Below, piece after piece: positions 7,269-14,974 of a DNA stretch of 64,000 bases (position 1 is the first letter of the stretch; each line of letters opens with the position of its first letter). The notes below the pieces were generated by a model that had not been told where the DNA came from, searched no databases, and saw only the letters and a list, made by a program, of their open reading frames with translations. The position numbers and the translations under genes were made by a program. The DNA comes from Bradyrhizobium sp. WSM3983. GTDB lineage: Bacteria; Pseudomonadota; Alphaproteobacteria; Rhizobiales; Xanthobacteraceae. The stretch spans positions 119,380 to 183,379 of the forward strand of contig NZ_AXAY01000018.1 in the NCBI RefSeq assembly GCF_000473045.1, given 5' to 3'.

Positions 7269-8205
7269 GATTGAGCCTCCCGAGCAGGCCCATGATGCCG
7301 CCGCGGCCGAACAGCACGATCAGCAGCAACAGCGGGCCCATGATCAGCGCCCAATATTCGGTGATCTGCGACAGAAACTCTTCCAGCAGCAGGTAGACCA
7401 CCGCGCCCATGACCGGGCCGAACAGCGTGCCCATGCCGCCGAGGATCACCATCACCATGAGATCCCCGGAGCGGGTCCAGTACATCACGGCCGGGCTGAC
7501 GAAATCGGTGTTGTTGGCGAGCAGCGCGCCGGCAAGCCCGCACATGGTGCCCGAGATGACGAAACAGACGAGCCGATAGCGCTTGGCGGGAAAGCCGATC
7601 GCCTGCATGCGCTGCTCGTTGGAGCGCAGGCCCTGCAGGACGAGACCGAAGCGCGAATTGACGATGCGCCAGATCAGCAAGATGACGCCGAACAGACAGG
7701 CCAGGCAGAGATAATAGAACTGCGTGCGGTTCGACAGGTTGACCAGGCCGGAGAAGTCGCTCCGCTTGTAGACAGTCAGGCCGTCATCGCCGCCGTAACG
7801 TGCGAGGCCCGAGGCGACGTAATAGGCCATCTGCGCGAAGGCGAGCGTGATCATGATGAAATAGACGCCGCGGGTACGCAGAGACAGCGCGCCGATCACG
7901 AGCGCATAGATCGCGGAGGCCGCGAGCGCGACCGGAAACTGGATGAAGCCGCTTCCGACACCTTCCTGCGCAAGCATGCCGACGGCATAGCCACCGATGC
8001 CGAGATAGGCGGCGTGGCCAAAGCTCATCATGCCGCCAAACCCCATGATGAGGTTGAGGCTGGCGGCGGCGAGGGCCAGGATGATGACGCGGGTGAACAG
8101 CGTCAGGATGAAGATGTTACCGGACAGATGCGAATAGAGCGGCAGTACCACGAGGCCCGCCAGCATCAGGGCCGTGACGGCCTTGCTCACCGAGAGAGCT
8201 TTCAT
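7261..8205 (-). CDS. livM: Branched-chain amino acid-type ABC transporter permease LivM
   Basis: A 314-aa inner-membrane permease with about nine hydrophobic segments and the LivM hallmarks: SLNLIMGFGGMMSFGHAAYLGIGGYA near residues 50-75, LRTRGVYFIMITLAFAQM (about 108-126) and the coupling-loop region LRSNEQRMQAIGF (about 193-205). Its start overlaps the livH stop by four bases (ATGA). Confidence 0.9.
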   Translation of the reverse strand: MKALSVSKAVTALMLAGLVVLPLYSHLSGNIFILTLFTRVIILALAAASLNLIMGFGGMMSFGHAAYLGIGGYAVGMLAQEGVGSGFIQFPVALAASAIYALVIGALSLRTRGVYFIMITLAFAQMAYYVASGLARYGGDDGLTVYKRSDFSGLVNLSNRTQFYYLCLACLFGVILLIWRIVNSRFGLVLQGLRSNEQRMQAIGFPAKRYRLVCFVISGTMCGLAGALLANNTDFVSPAVMYWTRSGDLMVMVILGGMGTLFGPVMGAVVYLLLEEFLSQITEYWALIMGPLLLLIVLFGRGGIMGLLGRLNRG

Positions 8206-9119
8206 CGACGGTTGGCCGGAAACAGCCCCTCCGGCCGCACCACCAGCACGATCGCCATCAGCAGGTAGATCAGCATGGACGAGAGCGCGGGCGCGGCGGT
8301 GGAGGCCGCGGCGCCACTCAGCACCTGCCGCAAGAGATTGGGAAGGAAGGCGCGGCCGAGCGTGTCGATCATGCCGACAAAGATCGCGGCGAGGAACGCG
8401 CCGCGGATCGAGCCGATGCCGCCGATCACGATGATGACGAAGGCGAGGATCAAAATGTTCTCACCCATGCCGATCTGCACGGTGAGGATCGGCGCCTGCA
8501 TCATGCCGGCCAACCCTGCGAGCGCCGCTCCGAGGCCGAACACCAGCGTGTAGAGCAGCTTGATGTTGATGCCGAGCGCGCCGATCATCTCGCGGTTGGA
8601 GGCGCCGGCGCGGATCAGCATGCCGACGCGGGTTCGCATCACGCCGAGATAGAGCAGCAGCGCCACCAGCAGCGCGACGACGATGATGGCGAGGCGGTAA
8701 GCAGGATAGTGAATCCCGTGCAGGATCGGCACCGGCACGGTGAGCCAGGCCGGCAGCGGCAGCGCGAGCCCCGCGGGGCCCCAGATCAGCCGCACGGCCT
8801 CGTCGAAGAACAGGATCAGGCCGAAGGTCGCGAGCACGTGGTCGAGATGGTCGCGGCCGTAGAGATGCCGCAACGCGCTCATCTCCAGCACGATGCCGAG
8901 GATCAACGTGGCACCTAACGCAAGCAACGCGCCGAGCAGGAAGCTGCCGGTCCACGCCGCGAAGGTCGCGGCGAAATAGGCGCCCATCATGTAAAGCGAG
9001 CCGTGCGCGAGGTTGACGAGATCCATGATCCCGAACACCAGCGTCAGGCCGGCGGCGAGCAGGAACAGCAGCAGGCCGAACTGCAATCCGTTCAAGAACT
9101 GTTCGACGACGAGCAGCAT
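8202..9119 (-). CDS. livH: Branched-chain amino acid-type ABC transporter permease LivH
   Basis: A 305-aa permease with the LivH pattern FGIMDLVNLAHGSLYMMGAY and the coupling segment RTRVGMLIRAGASNREMIGALGI. The ATG at 9119 was preferred over a GTG at 9137 because GAAAGAG sits just upstream. It is first in the livHMGF operon and has the same orientation as bjaR1-bjaI, 307 bases downstream of the last gene of that cluster. Confidence 0.88.
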   Translation of the reverse strand: MLLVVEQFLNGLQFGLLLFLLAAGLTLVFGIMDLVNLAHGSLYMMGAYFAATFAAWTGSFLLGALLALGATLILGIVLEMSALRHLYGRDHLDHVLATFGLILFFDEAVRLIWGPAGLALPLPAWLTVPVPILHGIHYPAYRLAIIVVALLVALLLYLGVMRTRVGMLIRAGASNREMIGALGINIKLLYTLVFGLGAALAGLAGMMQAPILTVQIGMGENILILAFVIIVIGGIGSIRGAFLAAIFVGMIDTLGRAFLPNLLRQVLSGAAASTAAPALSSMLIYLLMAIVLVVRPEGLFPANRR

Positions 9120-9426
9120 CAAAACTCTTTCAGGCACATACGGACGCGCGCCGATGTTCGAACACAGTCGCCATCAGTGAAAGAGCTCCCCCTGCCTCTA
9201 CAAGGCGGAAAAATGGGTAATGGCAGTATCGTTCCGAGGCAAGAGCGATTCGACACCAAACATGCACTTTGTTGCATGCCGATGCATGCGATCAAAATCT
9301 ACCTTGCAAAATCGGCCCTGCAAAAAGGCTGCCGCGCTGGGTGGGTCAGCCTGCCGCACCCAAACGATCGCCCTCCCCCGTTGTCGGCGAGAGGGCGCGA
9401 TTGAGGTCGGAATAAGGGAGTGACGT
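9120..9426. other. Intergenic region between livH and the quorum-sensing cluster
   Basis: 307 bases without a supported gene. It has a hairpin near the bja side (listed separately), a run of TGCA-rich sequence around 9255-9300 (TTGCATGCCGATGCATGC), and the presumed livH promoter. No tRNA or small ORF was convincing. Confidence 0.5.
9369..9397 (-). terminator. Hairpin downstream of the bjaI operon
   Basis: CGCCCTC (9369-9375) pairs with GAGGGCG (9391-9397) about 30 bases past the stop of the 72-aa ORF on the minus strand. It lacks a T-run and resembles the CCCTCCCC/GGGGAGGG repeats common in this window, so termination is plausible but not certain. Confidence 0.35.
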
Positions 9427-9645
9427 CTAGTGCGACGTAACCCGGCGGCGAAGATCGTCCGTGTCGTTGAGCTCGCTGTTGGCCGTCGAGGCCTCCAGCG
9501 CCGCCATGCGGAACAAATAGGCCAGCGTCGCCAGCCCGGTGTCTTCGGCCATCTGCGCCAGCTCGAGCGCCATGTCGGACATGTAGCCGAGATTCTCGTC
9601 CTTGGTTTGCGCCATGATCTGGCTGTCTCGCATCATGTTCGACAT
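9427..9645 (-). CDS. Conserved-looking 72-aa protein coupled to the AHL synthase
   Basis: A 72-aa, Met-, Ala- and Glu-rich, mostly helical protein (MSNMMRDSQIMAQ...; core LGYMSDMALELAQMAEDTGL). The start at 9645 lies one base after the luxI stop (9647), with AAAGAG inside the luxI end, so translation is probably coupled. A longer frame from 9699 overlaps luxI and is less likely. No signal peptide, membrane segment or known domain. Its fixed position after the synthase suggests a role in, or co-regulation with, quorum sensing; the function is unknown. Confidence 0.7.
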   Translation of the reverse strand: MSNMMRDSQIMAQTKDENLGYMSDMALELAQMAEDTGLATLAYLFRMAALEASTANSELNDTDDLRRRVTSH

Positions 9646-9646
9646 C

Positions 9647-10306
9647 TCAGGCGCTCTTTCGTTGCGCGGCGATACGGCCGCAAAGGTTGGCACGGGCAAT
9701 GCAATCGAGACGCGGTCCGTCCTGATGGACGAGGTTCTTCATCCCGATCCGGTCGCGCACGACGTTGAGTGACTCCTGGCGGATCTCGATAGTCGCGGCC
9801 ATCGTCCAGGAATCGTCGACCAGCGCCGGCAATCCCAGCGCCGTGACGACGAAGCCGATGTCGTGGAAGCGCGGCAGCCACCATGTCTCCATGACGAGGC
9901 ACAGCCGCTCGATGCCCTGATCGAGACAGAACTCCTGCGCCGCCGCCATCAGTTGCAGATTGAACGCGCCGTCGCGGCGCTCGCGCGTCACGAAGAAGCG
10001 CGACCATTCCCAGACCTGCGGATCGACCGGGCAGCCGCGCACCGCGGCGAGGTGGGGGAAGACCTCGCTCATCATGGTCGGCTTGGTGGTCGGATACAGG
10101 CGGGAGCCGCCGAGCACGCGGTGGTTCTCGAGAGCCAGCAAATAGATCGCGTCCTCGTTGTCGTAGGCGTCGATCTCGCGGCTGTCGGGCTTGCGCAGCC
10201 CCTCCCATTTCCGCTCTTCAACAAAAATCTCGTGACGGATCCGGAAATGCTGATCAAGAACGTCTTCGTAGAGGTGCCGGTTGACGGCAGAAATCACATG
10301 AATCAT
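9647..10306 (-). CDS. bjaI: Acyl-homoserine-lactone synthase, BjaI-like
   Basis: A 219-aa LuxI-family synthase using S-adenosylmethionine and an acyl donor. The invariant residues are visible: R24, F28, W34, D46, D49, R69, E100 and R103 (FRIRHEIFVEERKW, EIDAYDNED, GGSRLYP, WEWSRF). The sequence looks like BjaI of Bradyrhizobium japonicum, which makes isovaleryl-homoserine lactone from isovaleryl-CoA rather than acyl-ACP; this identity is from memory and was not searched. The start at 10306 was chosen because GGGGGA lies 5 bases upstream; 10318 would add four residues. It lies directly downstream of luxR, with a lux box between. Confidence 0.92.
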   Translation of the reverse strand: MIHVISAVNRHLYEDVLDQHFRIRHEIFVEERKWEGLRKPDSREIDAYDNEDAIYLLALENHRVLGGSRLYPTTKPTMMSEVFPHLAAVRGCPVDPQVWEWSRFFVTRERRDGAFNLQLMAAAQEFCLDQGIERLCLVMETWWLPRFHDIGFVVTALGLPALVDDSWTMAATIEIRQESLNVVRDRIGMKNLVHQDGPRLDCIARANLCGRIAAQRKSA

Positions 10307-10360
10307 GAATTCCCCCATGGCTTGAAATGGGGGCAGCCTCAGCGAAAAAGGCCAAACCGA

Positions 10361-10382
10361 CTATTGGGAAATTTCCCAGTAG
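10361..10382. promoter_or_regulatory. lux box upstream of bjaI
   Basis: A 22-bp palindrome, CTATTGGGAAA followed by TTTCCCAGTAG, with one mismatched pair. It is in the 85-base luxR-luxI gap, about 55 bases before the luxI start. Position and symmetry fit a LuxR-type binding site that lets BjaR1 plus signal activate bjaI. Confidence 0.8.
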
Positions 10383-10391
10383 GCGCAGATT

Positions 10392-11120
10392 TCAGGGATT
10401 GATGATTCTTTGGCGGATCGCGATCGCGACCGCATGCGTCCGGTTGACGGCACCGAGCTTGCGCGCGGCGGTTGCAAGATGCTCTTCCGCGGTACGCTGT
10501 GTGATGTTCAGGATCTCACCGATCTCCCAGGCGGACTTGCCCTGCGACGCCCAGGTGATCACTTCGCGCTCGCGCGGGGTCAGGCGCGCCGACGGATGCG
10601 CCGACGGCGCGAGCAGGCGGCGAATATGGTCGAAGCCGTACATCGCGATCAAATGCAGTGCCGGCTTGCTGCGGGCATTGAGATCGAGATGAACACCGCC
10701 GAGCGAGACGCCGGCCTCATAACCGGTCAAGCCGTGGATCGGCACGACGAAACCGCGCGACATGCGGAAATCGGCGGCGCGCCGCATCACCTCTACCGCG
10801 CCCGGCTCGAGTTCCGCGTCATAAGGCGCCTCCGACCATTCAAACGGATTGACCGTATGGCGGCACTTCCGGATCACGGGATCGACGCGGTCGTAACTCT
10901 TCTCGGTATAAAGGCTGAACCACTCCGCCGGCCATTTCTTGGCGAGCACCATCTGGGAAAAGCGCTGATCTGGGTTCGGTAATCCGGTGACGATGATGTG
11001 CTCGAAGCCGTAGCGGCCGAACGCCATCGCGAGCGCATCCATAGCGTCCGGGACCCTGCGATAGGCTCCCAGCCCTTCGATGAAGTCCAGCGCTTCCCGG
11101 CCATAATCCACGGCGGACAT
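10392..11120 (-). CDS. bjaR1: LuxR-family quorum-sensing regulator, BjaR1-like
   Basis: A 242-aa regulator. The N-terminal autoinducer domain (about 1-165) keeps the signal-contacting positions W67, Y71, D80, P81 and W95. The C-terminal LuxR helix-turn-helix (about 175-235) has LTPREREVITWASQGKSAWE and the recognition region NITQRTAEEHL. The start at 11120 was preferred over 11177 because the upstream extension is unlike the family. It is followed by the lux box and bjaI on the same strand. It should respond to the BjaI product. Confidence 0.9.
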   Translation of the reverse strand: MSAVDYGREALDFIEGLGAYRRVPDAMDALAMAFGRYGFEHIIVTGLPNPDQRFSQMVLAKKWPAEWFSLYTEKSYDRVDPVIRKCRHTVNPFEWSEAPYDAELEPGAVEVMRRAADFRMSRGFVVPIHGLTGYEAGVSLGGVHLDLNARSKPALHLIAMYGFDHIRRLLAPSAHPSARLTPREREVITWASQGKSAWEIGEILNITQRTAEEHLATAARKLGAVNRTHAVAIAIRQRIINP

Positions 11121-11286
11121 CGGTGCGTTTCCCGACCCTCGCCGCTCCGTATAGCACGTCTTAGGGGACTGCCTCAATTCACCGCGTCCGTAATTTCCCG
11201 GTGTGGCACTGCACCGAAGATTTCATCTACTTGTGGAGGAAGTGAGGTCAAGTTACATCTGAGGCGTCTAGAGCGGGGAAGCCACG

Positions 11287-11463
11287 ATGGAAGACGAGAA
11301 CATCGCCCTCAACAGCGTGCTCGGCCTGGAACTGAACCGCGTGTTTTTCGCCGTCCGCGATACGGCAAACAAGCAGAAGATCATCGAGTTCGCGCGCGAC
11401 GTGCTGCAAAGCGAGCGTCCCAAGCTCGTCGACAGCGCCTCGTCGGAAAACCCTGCGAGCTAA
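11287..11463 (+). CDS. Small hypothetical protein (58 aa) divergent from bjaR1
   Basis: An ATG preceded by GGGGAAG opens 58 codons (MEDENIALNSVLGLELNRVFF...), acidic at the start and predicted largely helical, with no cysteines, signal peptide or membrane segment. Codon use (GC-rich third positions) matches neighbours. It is transcribed away from bjaR1 and could share its promoter region. No family recognised. Confidence 0.5.
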   Translation: MEDENIALNSVLGLELNRVFFAVRDTANKQKIIEFARDVLQSERPKLVDSASSENPAS

Positions 11464-11671
11464 CACGCAGGTCGCAGCAGACGGCGCCGATGCAACCGAT
11501 CGCGCGACGATGCCTTTCGATTTGAGCGCGCCGATTTTGGTCCAGACATCCTGACCGCGAAGTTATCTACCCTTCTCCCCACTGAAGCCACTTGCTGCTG
11601 GCTGACATCACCGCTCTCGTGAGATGATCGCCACCACGATCGTCTTTCGGATGCCAGGGATATTCAAGACC

Positions 11672-12610
11672 ATGATGACTCTGCGCCAGGTTGAAGTGAT
11701 CCGTGCCGTGATGGTGACGGGCACCATTGGCGGCGCGGCGAAGCTGTTGAACGTATCGGCGCCGGGGATCAGCCGGCTGGTCAAATACACCGAGCGCTCG
11801 CTCGGCATCCGCTTCTTCCAGCGCCAGAACGGCCGCTACTTCCCGACACCGGAAGCCGAGAACATTTTCGAGCAGATCAACGGCGTCTACAAGAAGGTCG
11901 ACGACCTCTCCGAGATCATCTCCAAGATCGGCCGCGGCGGATTGTCGGAACTGCGCATTGGCTCGGTGCCGAGCATCTCGCAGGTGATGGTGCCGCGCGC
12001 GATCGAGCGCGTCCGCCGCCGTTATCCCGATCTCGGCATCGACATCAACATCCTCAAGCTCGAGGAAGCGATCGACTATCTGATGCTCGGCCGCGGCGAG
12101 TGCGTGGCGATGAGTTACCGGTTGGAGCATTCCGGCCTCGACTTCATGCCGCTCGCCTCCGGCGAGCTCTATTGCATCGTGCCGTCGGGCCACGCGCTTG
12201 CCGACCGCAAGCAGGTCTCGGCTGCCGAGATCACTCGCTATCCGCTGATCGGCATCGATCCGAACGACCCTTACGGTCGGATCATGGCCGAGATCTTTGC
12301 GCGCAACCGGCTCGAGTACAACATCACCATCCGCGCGCGGTTCGGCACCACGGTCTGCGCGCTGGTGAAGGCGGGGCTCGGCATCGCCATCATCGACCAG
12401 TTCACGGTGGCCCATGGCGGCTATCCCGGCATCGAGCTTTTGAAGATCACCGAGCCGACGCGGTTCGACACCTACATCGCGGTCAAGCGGGGCGCGGCGC
12501 TATCGCTCCATGTCGAGCATTTCATCGAGTCCCTACGCGCCGAGATGCGTGCGGTCGAGCCGTCCCGCGGCAACGGCAGGGCGGCTTCAGGGCGCAGGCG
12601 GAAGAAATAA
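11672..12610 (+). CDS. LysR-family transcriptional regulator
   Basis: A 312-aa LTTR. The N-terminal winged helix begins MMTLRQVEVIRAVMVTGTIG with the recognition helix around APGISRLVKYTERSLGIRFF (about residues 30-55), followed by a two-lobed effector domain (SELRIGSVPSISQVMVPRAI; CALVKAGLGIAIIDQF). Earlier in-frame ATGs exist at 11624 and 11651, but family length favours 11672. It precedes the shikimate dehydrogenase and transporter genes on the same strand and is their probable regulator. A T-N11-A palindrome overlaps its own stop codon. Confidence 0.85.
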   Translation: MMTLRQVEVIRAVMVTGTIGGAAKLLNVSAPGISRLVKYTERSLGIRFFQRQNGRYFPTPEAENIFEQINGVYKKVDDLSEIISKIGRGGLSELRIGSVPSISQVMVPRAIERVRRRYPDLGIDINILKLEEAIDYLMLGRGECVAMSYRLEHSGLDFMPLASGELYCIVPSGHALADRKQVSAAEITRYPLIGIDPNDPYGRIMAEIFARNRLEYNITIRARFGTTVCALVKAGLGIAIIDQFTVAHGGYPGIELLKITEPTRFDTYIAVKRGAALSLHVEHFIESLRAEMRAVEPSRGNGRAASGRRRKK

Positions 12611-12620
12611 CATAATGTTA
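12608..12620. promoter_or_regulatory. Candidate LysR (T-N11-A) box
   Basis: TAACATAATGTTA is a perfect 13-bp palindrome around a central A and fits the T-N11-A rule for LTTR sites. It begins in the stop codon of the LysR gene and lies about 130 bases before the shikimate dehydrogenase start, inside an unusually AT-rich stretch. Confidence 0.45.
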
Positions 12621-12746
12621 GGTTTGTCGGATAAATGGGTAATTGTGTTAGGCAGGGGAATGACTATCGTCCCTCTTGGAATTGCGCGGATTTCTCCGCT
12701 AATGGCCGGACCTCAACGCGCGCGCCCTAAGAGACGATAGTGGATC

Positions 12747-13622
12747 ATGTCTAGCCGCGGACCTGCTGCCCCCAAAAAACTCCTGACCGGCCTGATCGGC
12801 GCGCCGATCGCCCATTCCGCCTCCCCCGCCATGCATGAGCGCGCCGCCGAGGCACTCGGCCTGCGCGGCCATTACCAGCTCATCGAAGTCGCAGGCGCAG
12901 ATGCGATCGGGCTCAGCATGATGCTCGAGGGCGTGCGGCGGCTCGGCTTTGCCGGGGTCAACGTCACTTTTCCCTACAAGGAGGCCGTGGTGCCGCTGCT
13001 CGATGAGCTGGCGCAGGGCGCGGCCGCTATGGGCGCGGTCAATACCGTGGTCGTGAAGGACGGCCGGCTGATCGGCCACAACACCGATACGACGGGCTTT
13101 GCACGTGCAGTATCACCGCTGCTGGCGCCCACCGGCAACGCGGTGGCGGTGATCGGCGCGGGCGGCGTCGGCAAGGCGATCGCCTTTGCGCTGGCGGACC
13201 GAAAGGTCTCCGACATTCGCATCTTCGACAGTGAGCCGGCGCGGGCCGAAAAGCTTGCCTCGCTCCTGAACACGACAGGCGCCAAAGTCGTCACCAGCGT
13301 CGAGGGCGCGCTCGATGGCGCCACCGGCCTCATCAACGGCACGCCGGTCGGCATGCTGCCGAACCGCAACACGCCGGTGCCGCCGGCACTGTTGCGGGCG
13401 GACCTGTGGGTCGCCGACGCCGTCTATTCGCCGCTGATCACGCCGCTCCTTGCCGCAGCGCAAGAAAAGGGCGCGCGGATCATGACCGGCCGCGAGCTTG
13501 CGATCTACCAGGCTGCCGACGCCTTCGAACTGTTTACAGGCCTTGCCCCGTCGACCGAAGTCATGGGAGAGGCTTTTGACGCCGTGATGGCCGCGCGTAG
13601 CGCCGCCTATCAGGCAGCTTGA
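12747..13622 (+). CDS. Shikimate/quinate dehydrogenase (NAD-type, AroE family)
   Basis: A 291-aa oxidoreductase. Substrate residues are S23 and S25 (HSASPAMH), catalytic K78 (NVTFPYKEA) and D114 (NTDTTGF). The cofactor loop is VIGAGGVGKAIA with an acidic residue after the second strand (RIFDSEP, D161), rather than the NRT-type basic motif of NADP-dependent AroE; this favours NAD and a catabolic role, oxidising shikimate or quinate to the 3-dehydro acid. The gene sits between a LysR regulator and a LIV transporter whose operon ends in 3-dehydroshikimate dehydratase, supporting hydroaromatic degradation. Confidence 0.85.
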   Translation: MSSRGPAAPKKLLTGLIGAPIAHSASPAMHERAAEALGLRGHYQLIEVAGADAIGLSMMLEGVRRLGFAGVNVTFPYKEAVVPLLDELAQGAAAMGAVNTVVVKDGRLIGHNTDTTGFARAVSPLLAPTGNAVAVIGAGGVGKAIAFALADRKVSDIRIFDSEPARAEKLASLLNTTGAKVVTSVEGALDGATGLINGTPVGMLPNRNTPVPPALLRADLWVADAVYSPLITPLLAAAQEKGARIMTGRELAIYQAADAFELFTGLAPSTEVMGEAFDAVMAARSAAYQAA

Positions 13623-13677
13623 GACGAAGCGGCCGGACACAAGGTCGCTTGCAAAATTGAAACGGGAGGAGAGGACG

Positions 13678-14808
13678 ATGAAATCAACGCTACTGGTGGG
13701 CGCGCTGCTCACCGCAATCACGACCACTGGCGCGTTTGCACAGGCGATCAAGCTTGCCGACGTCGCTGAACTCTCGGGTGGCGGCGCCACCGTCGGCACC
13801 AACTGGAAGAACGGCATCGACCTCGCGATCGAGGAGATCAACGCCAAGGGCGGCGTGCTCGGCCGCAAGCTCGAGGTCACCCACGCCGACTCGCAGTCCA
13901 ACCCGGGCGTGGCGCGCGCGCAGGTGCAGAAGGCGCTCGACGCCGAGCCCTATGTGCTGCTCGGACCCGGCTATTCCGGTTCGGTGAAGGTCACCGCCCC
14001 GCTCGCAGCCGAAGCCGGCATCGCGCAGATCATGGGCGGTGAAGCCGCCGAACTGACCCAGGCCGGCAACAAGTTCCTGTTCCGCACCTCGTTCGGCCAG
14101 CAGTCCTCGATGCCGAAGGTCGCAAAGTACATCCACGACGACATGAAGGCGAAGTCGGTCGCGGTGGTCTGGGTCAACAATGACTTTGGCCGCGGCGGAC
14201 GCGACGTCGTGGTCAAGGAGCTGGAGCGGCTTGGCTCCAAGGTCGTTGCCGACCTCTCGACCGAAGCGGGACAAGCCGATTTCGCCGCCGACGTCGGCAA
14301 GATCAAGGCCGCCAATCCCGACGCCGTGTTCATCTATCTCAACGAGGAGGAGAGCGCGCGCATCCTGAAAGAGCTGAAGCGCCAGGGCGTCACCGCGCCG
14401 CTGATGGGCGAGACCACGTTGATCGGCCAGAAGGTGATCGAGCTCGCCGGCGATGCCGCCAACGGCGCGCGCGGCCATGTCGGCCTCACCACGGATGCCC
14501 CGGTCGAGCTGATCAAGGGATTCCGTGACCGCTTCTCGAAGAAGTACAATTACGTGCCGGACCACAACGGCCTGAAGGGATACCTCGCCGTCTACATGGT
14601 GAAGGCCACCACCGAGAAGATGGGCAAGGTCGATTCCAGGGCGTTCGCCGACACGCTCCACGGCTTGACCATCAAGGCCACCGAGGAGCCGGGCATCCTG
14701 ATGGACGTCACCTTCGATGCAAACGGCGACATCGACCGGCAGAGTTTTCTGGTCGAGGTGGTCGAAGGAAAGCAGGTCGTGAAGCAGGTGCTGCCGAAGC
14801 TGAAGTGA
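13678..14808 (+). CDS. LIV-type ABC transporter periplasmic substrate-binding protein
   Basis: A 376-aa protein with a signal peptide (MKSTLLVGALLTAITTTGAFAQA) and the type I periplasmic binding fold: LADVAELSGGGATVGTNWKNG near the N-terminus, YVLLGPGYSGSVKVTAPLAAEAGI, and VVWVNNDFGRGGRD. ATG 13678 follows GGAGGAGAGGACG; an upstream in-frame start at 13657 lacks a better site. It heads the complete livHMGF-type transporter that follows. Given downstream oxidoreductase and dehydratase genes, the likely cargo is a hydroaromatic acid such as shikimate or quinate rather than leucine (inference). Confidence 0.88.
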   Translation: MKSTLLVGALLTAITTTGAFAQAIKLADVAELSGGGATVGTNWKNGIDLAIEEINAKGGVLGRKLEVTHADSQSNPGVARAQVQKALDAEPYVLLGPGYSGSVKVTAPLAAEAGIAQIMGGEAAELTQAGNKFLFRTSFGQQSSMPKVAKYIHDDMKAKSVAVVWVNNDFGRGGRDVVVKELERLGSKVVADLSTEAGQADFAADVGKIKAANPDAVFIYLNEEESARILKELKRQGVTAPLMGETTLIGQKVIELAGDAANGARGHVGLTTDAPVELIKGFRDRFSKKYNYVPDHNGLKGYLAVYMVKATTEKMGKVDSRAFADTLHGLTIKATEEPGILMDVTFDANGDIDRQSFLVEVVEGKQVVKQVLPKLK

Positions 14809-14814
14809 GGTTCT

Positions 14815-14957
14815 TCGCCTCTCCCCGCCTGCGAGGAGAGGCCGGAATTTGCGCAGCAAATTCCGGGTGAGGGGGAGCTTCCGCGAGTCCAGCCGTCACC
14901 TCCCTCGCGGAGGCTCCCCCTCATCTCGACCCTCTCCCCGCAAGCGGGGCGAGGGAG
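14815..14957. repeat. CTCTCCCC/GGGGAGAG palindromic repeat region
   Basis: The gap between the binding-protein and permease genes contains nested inverted repeats: CTCTCCCCGC...GCGAGGAGAG, a hairpin with GGAATTTGCG and CGCAAATTCC, and CCCTCTCCCCGCAAGCGGGG. It is one of several such intergenic elements in the window and may lower expression of the distal genes relative to the binding protein. Confidence 0.55.
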
Positions 14958-14974
14958 AAGATAGAGAGGGGAAA

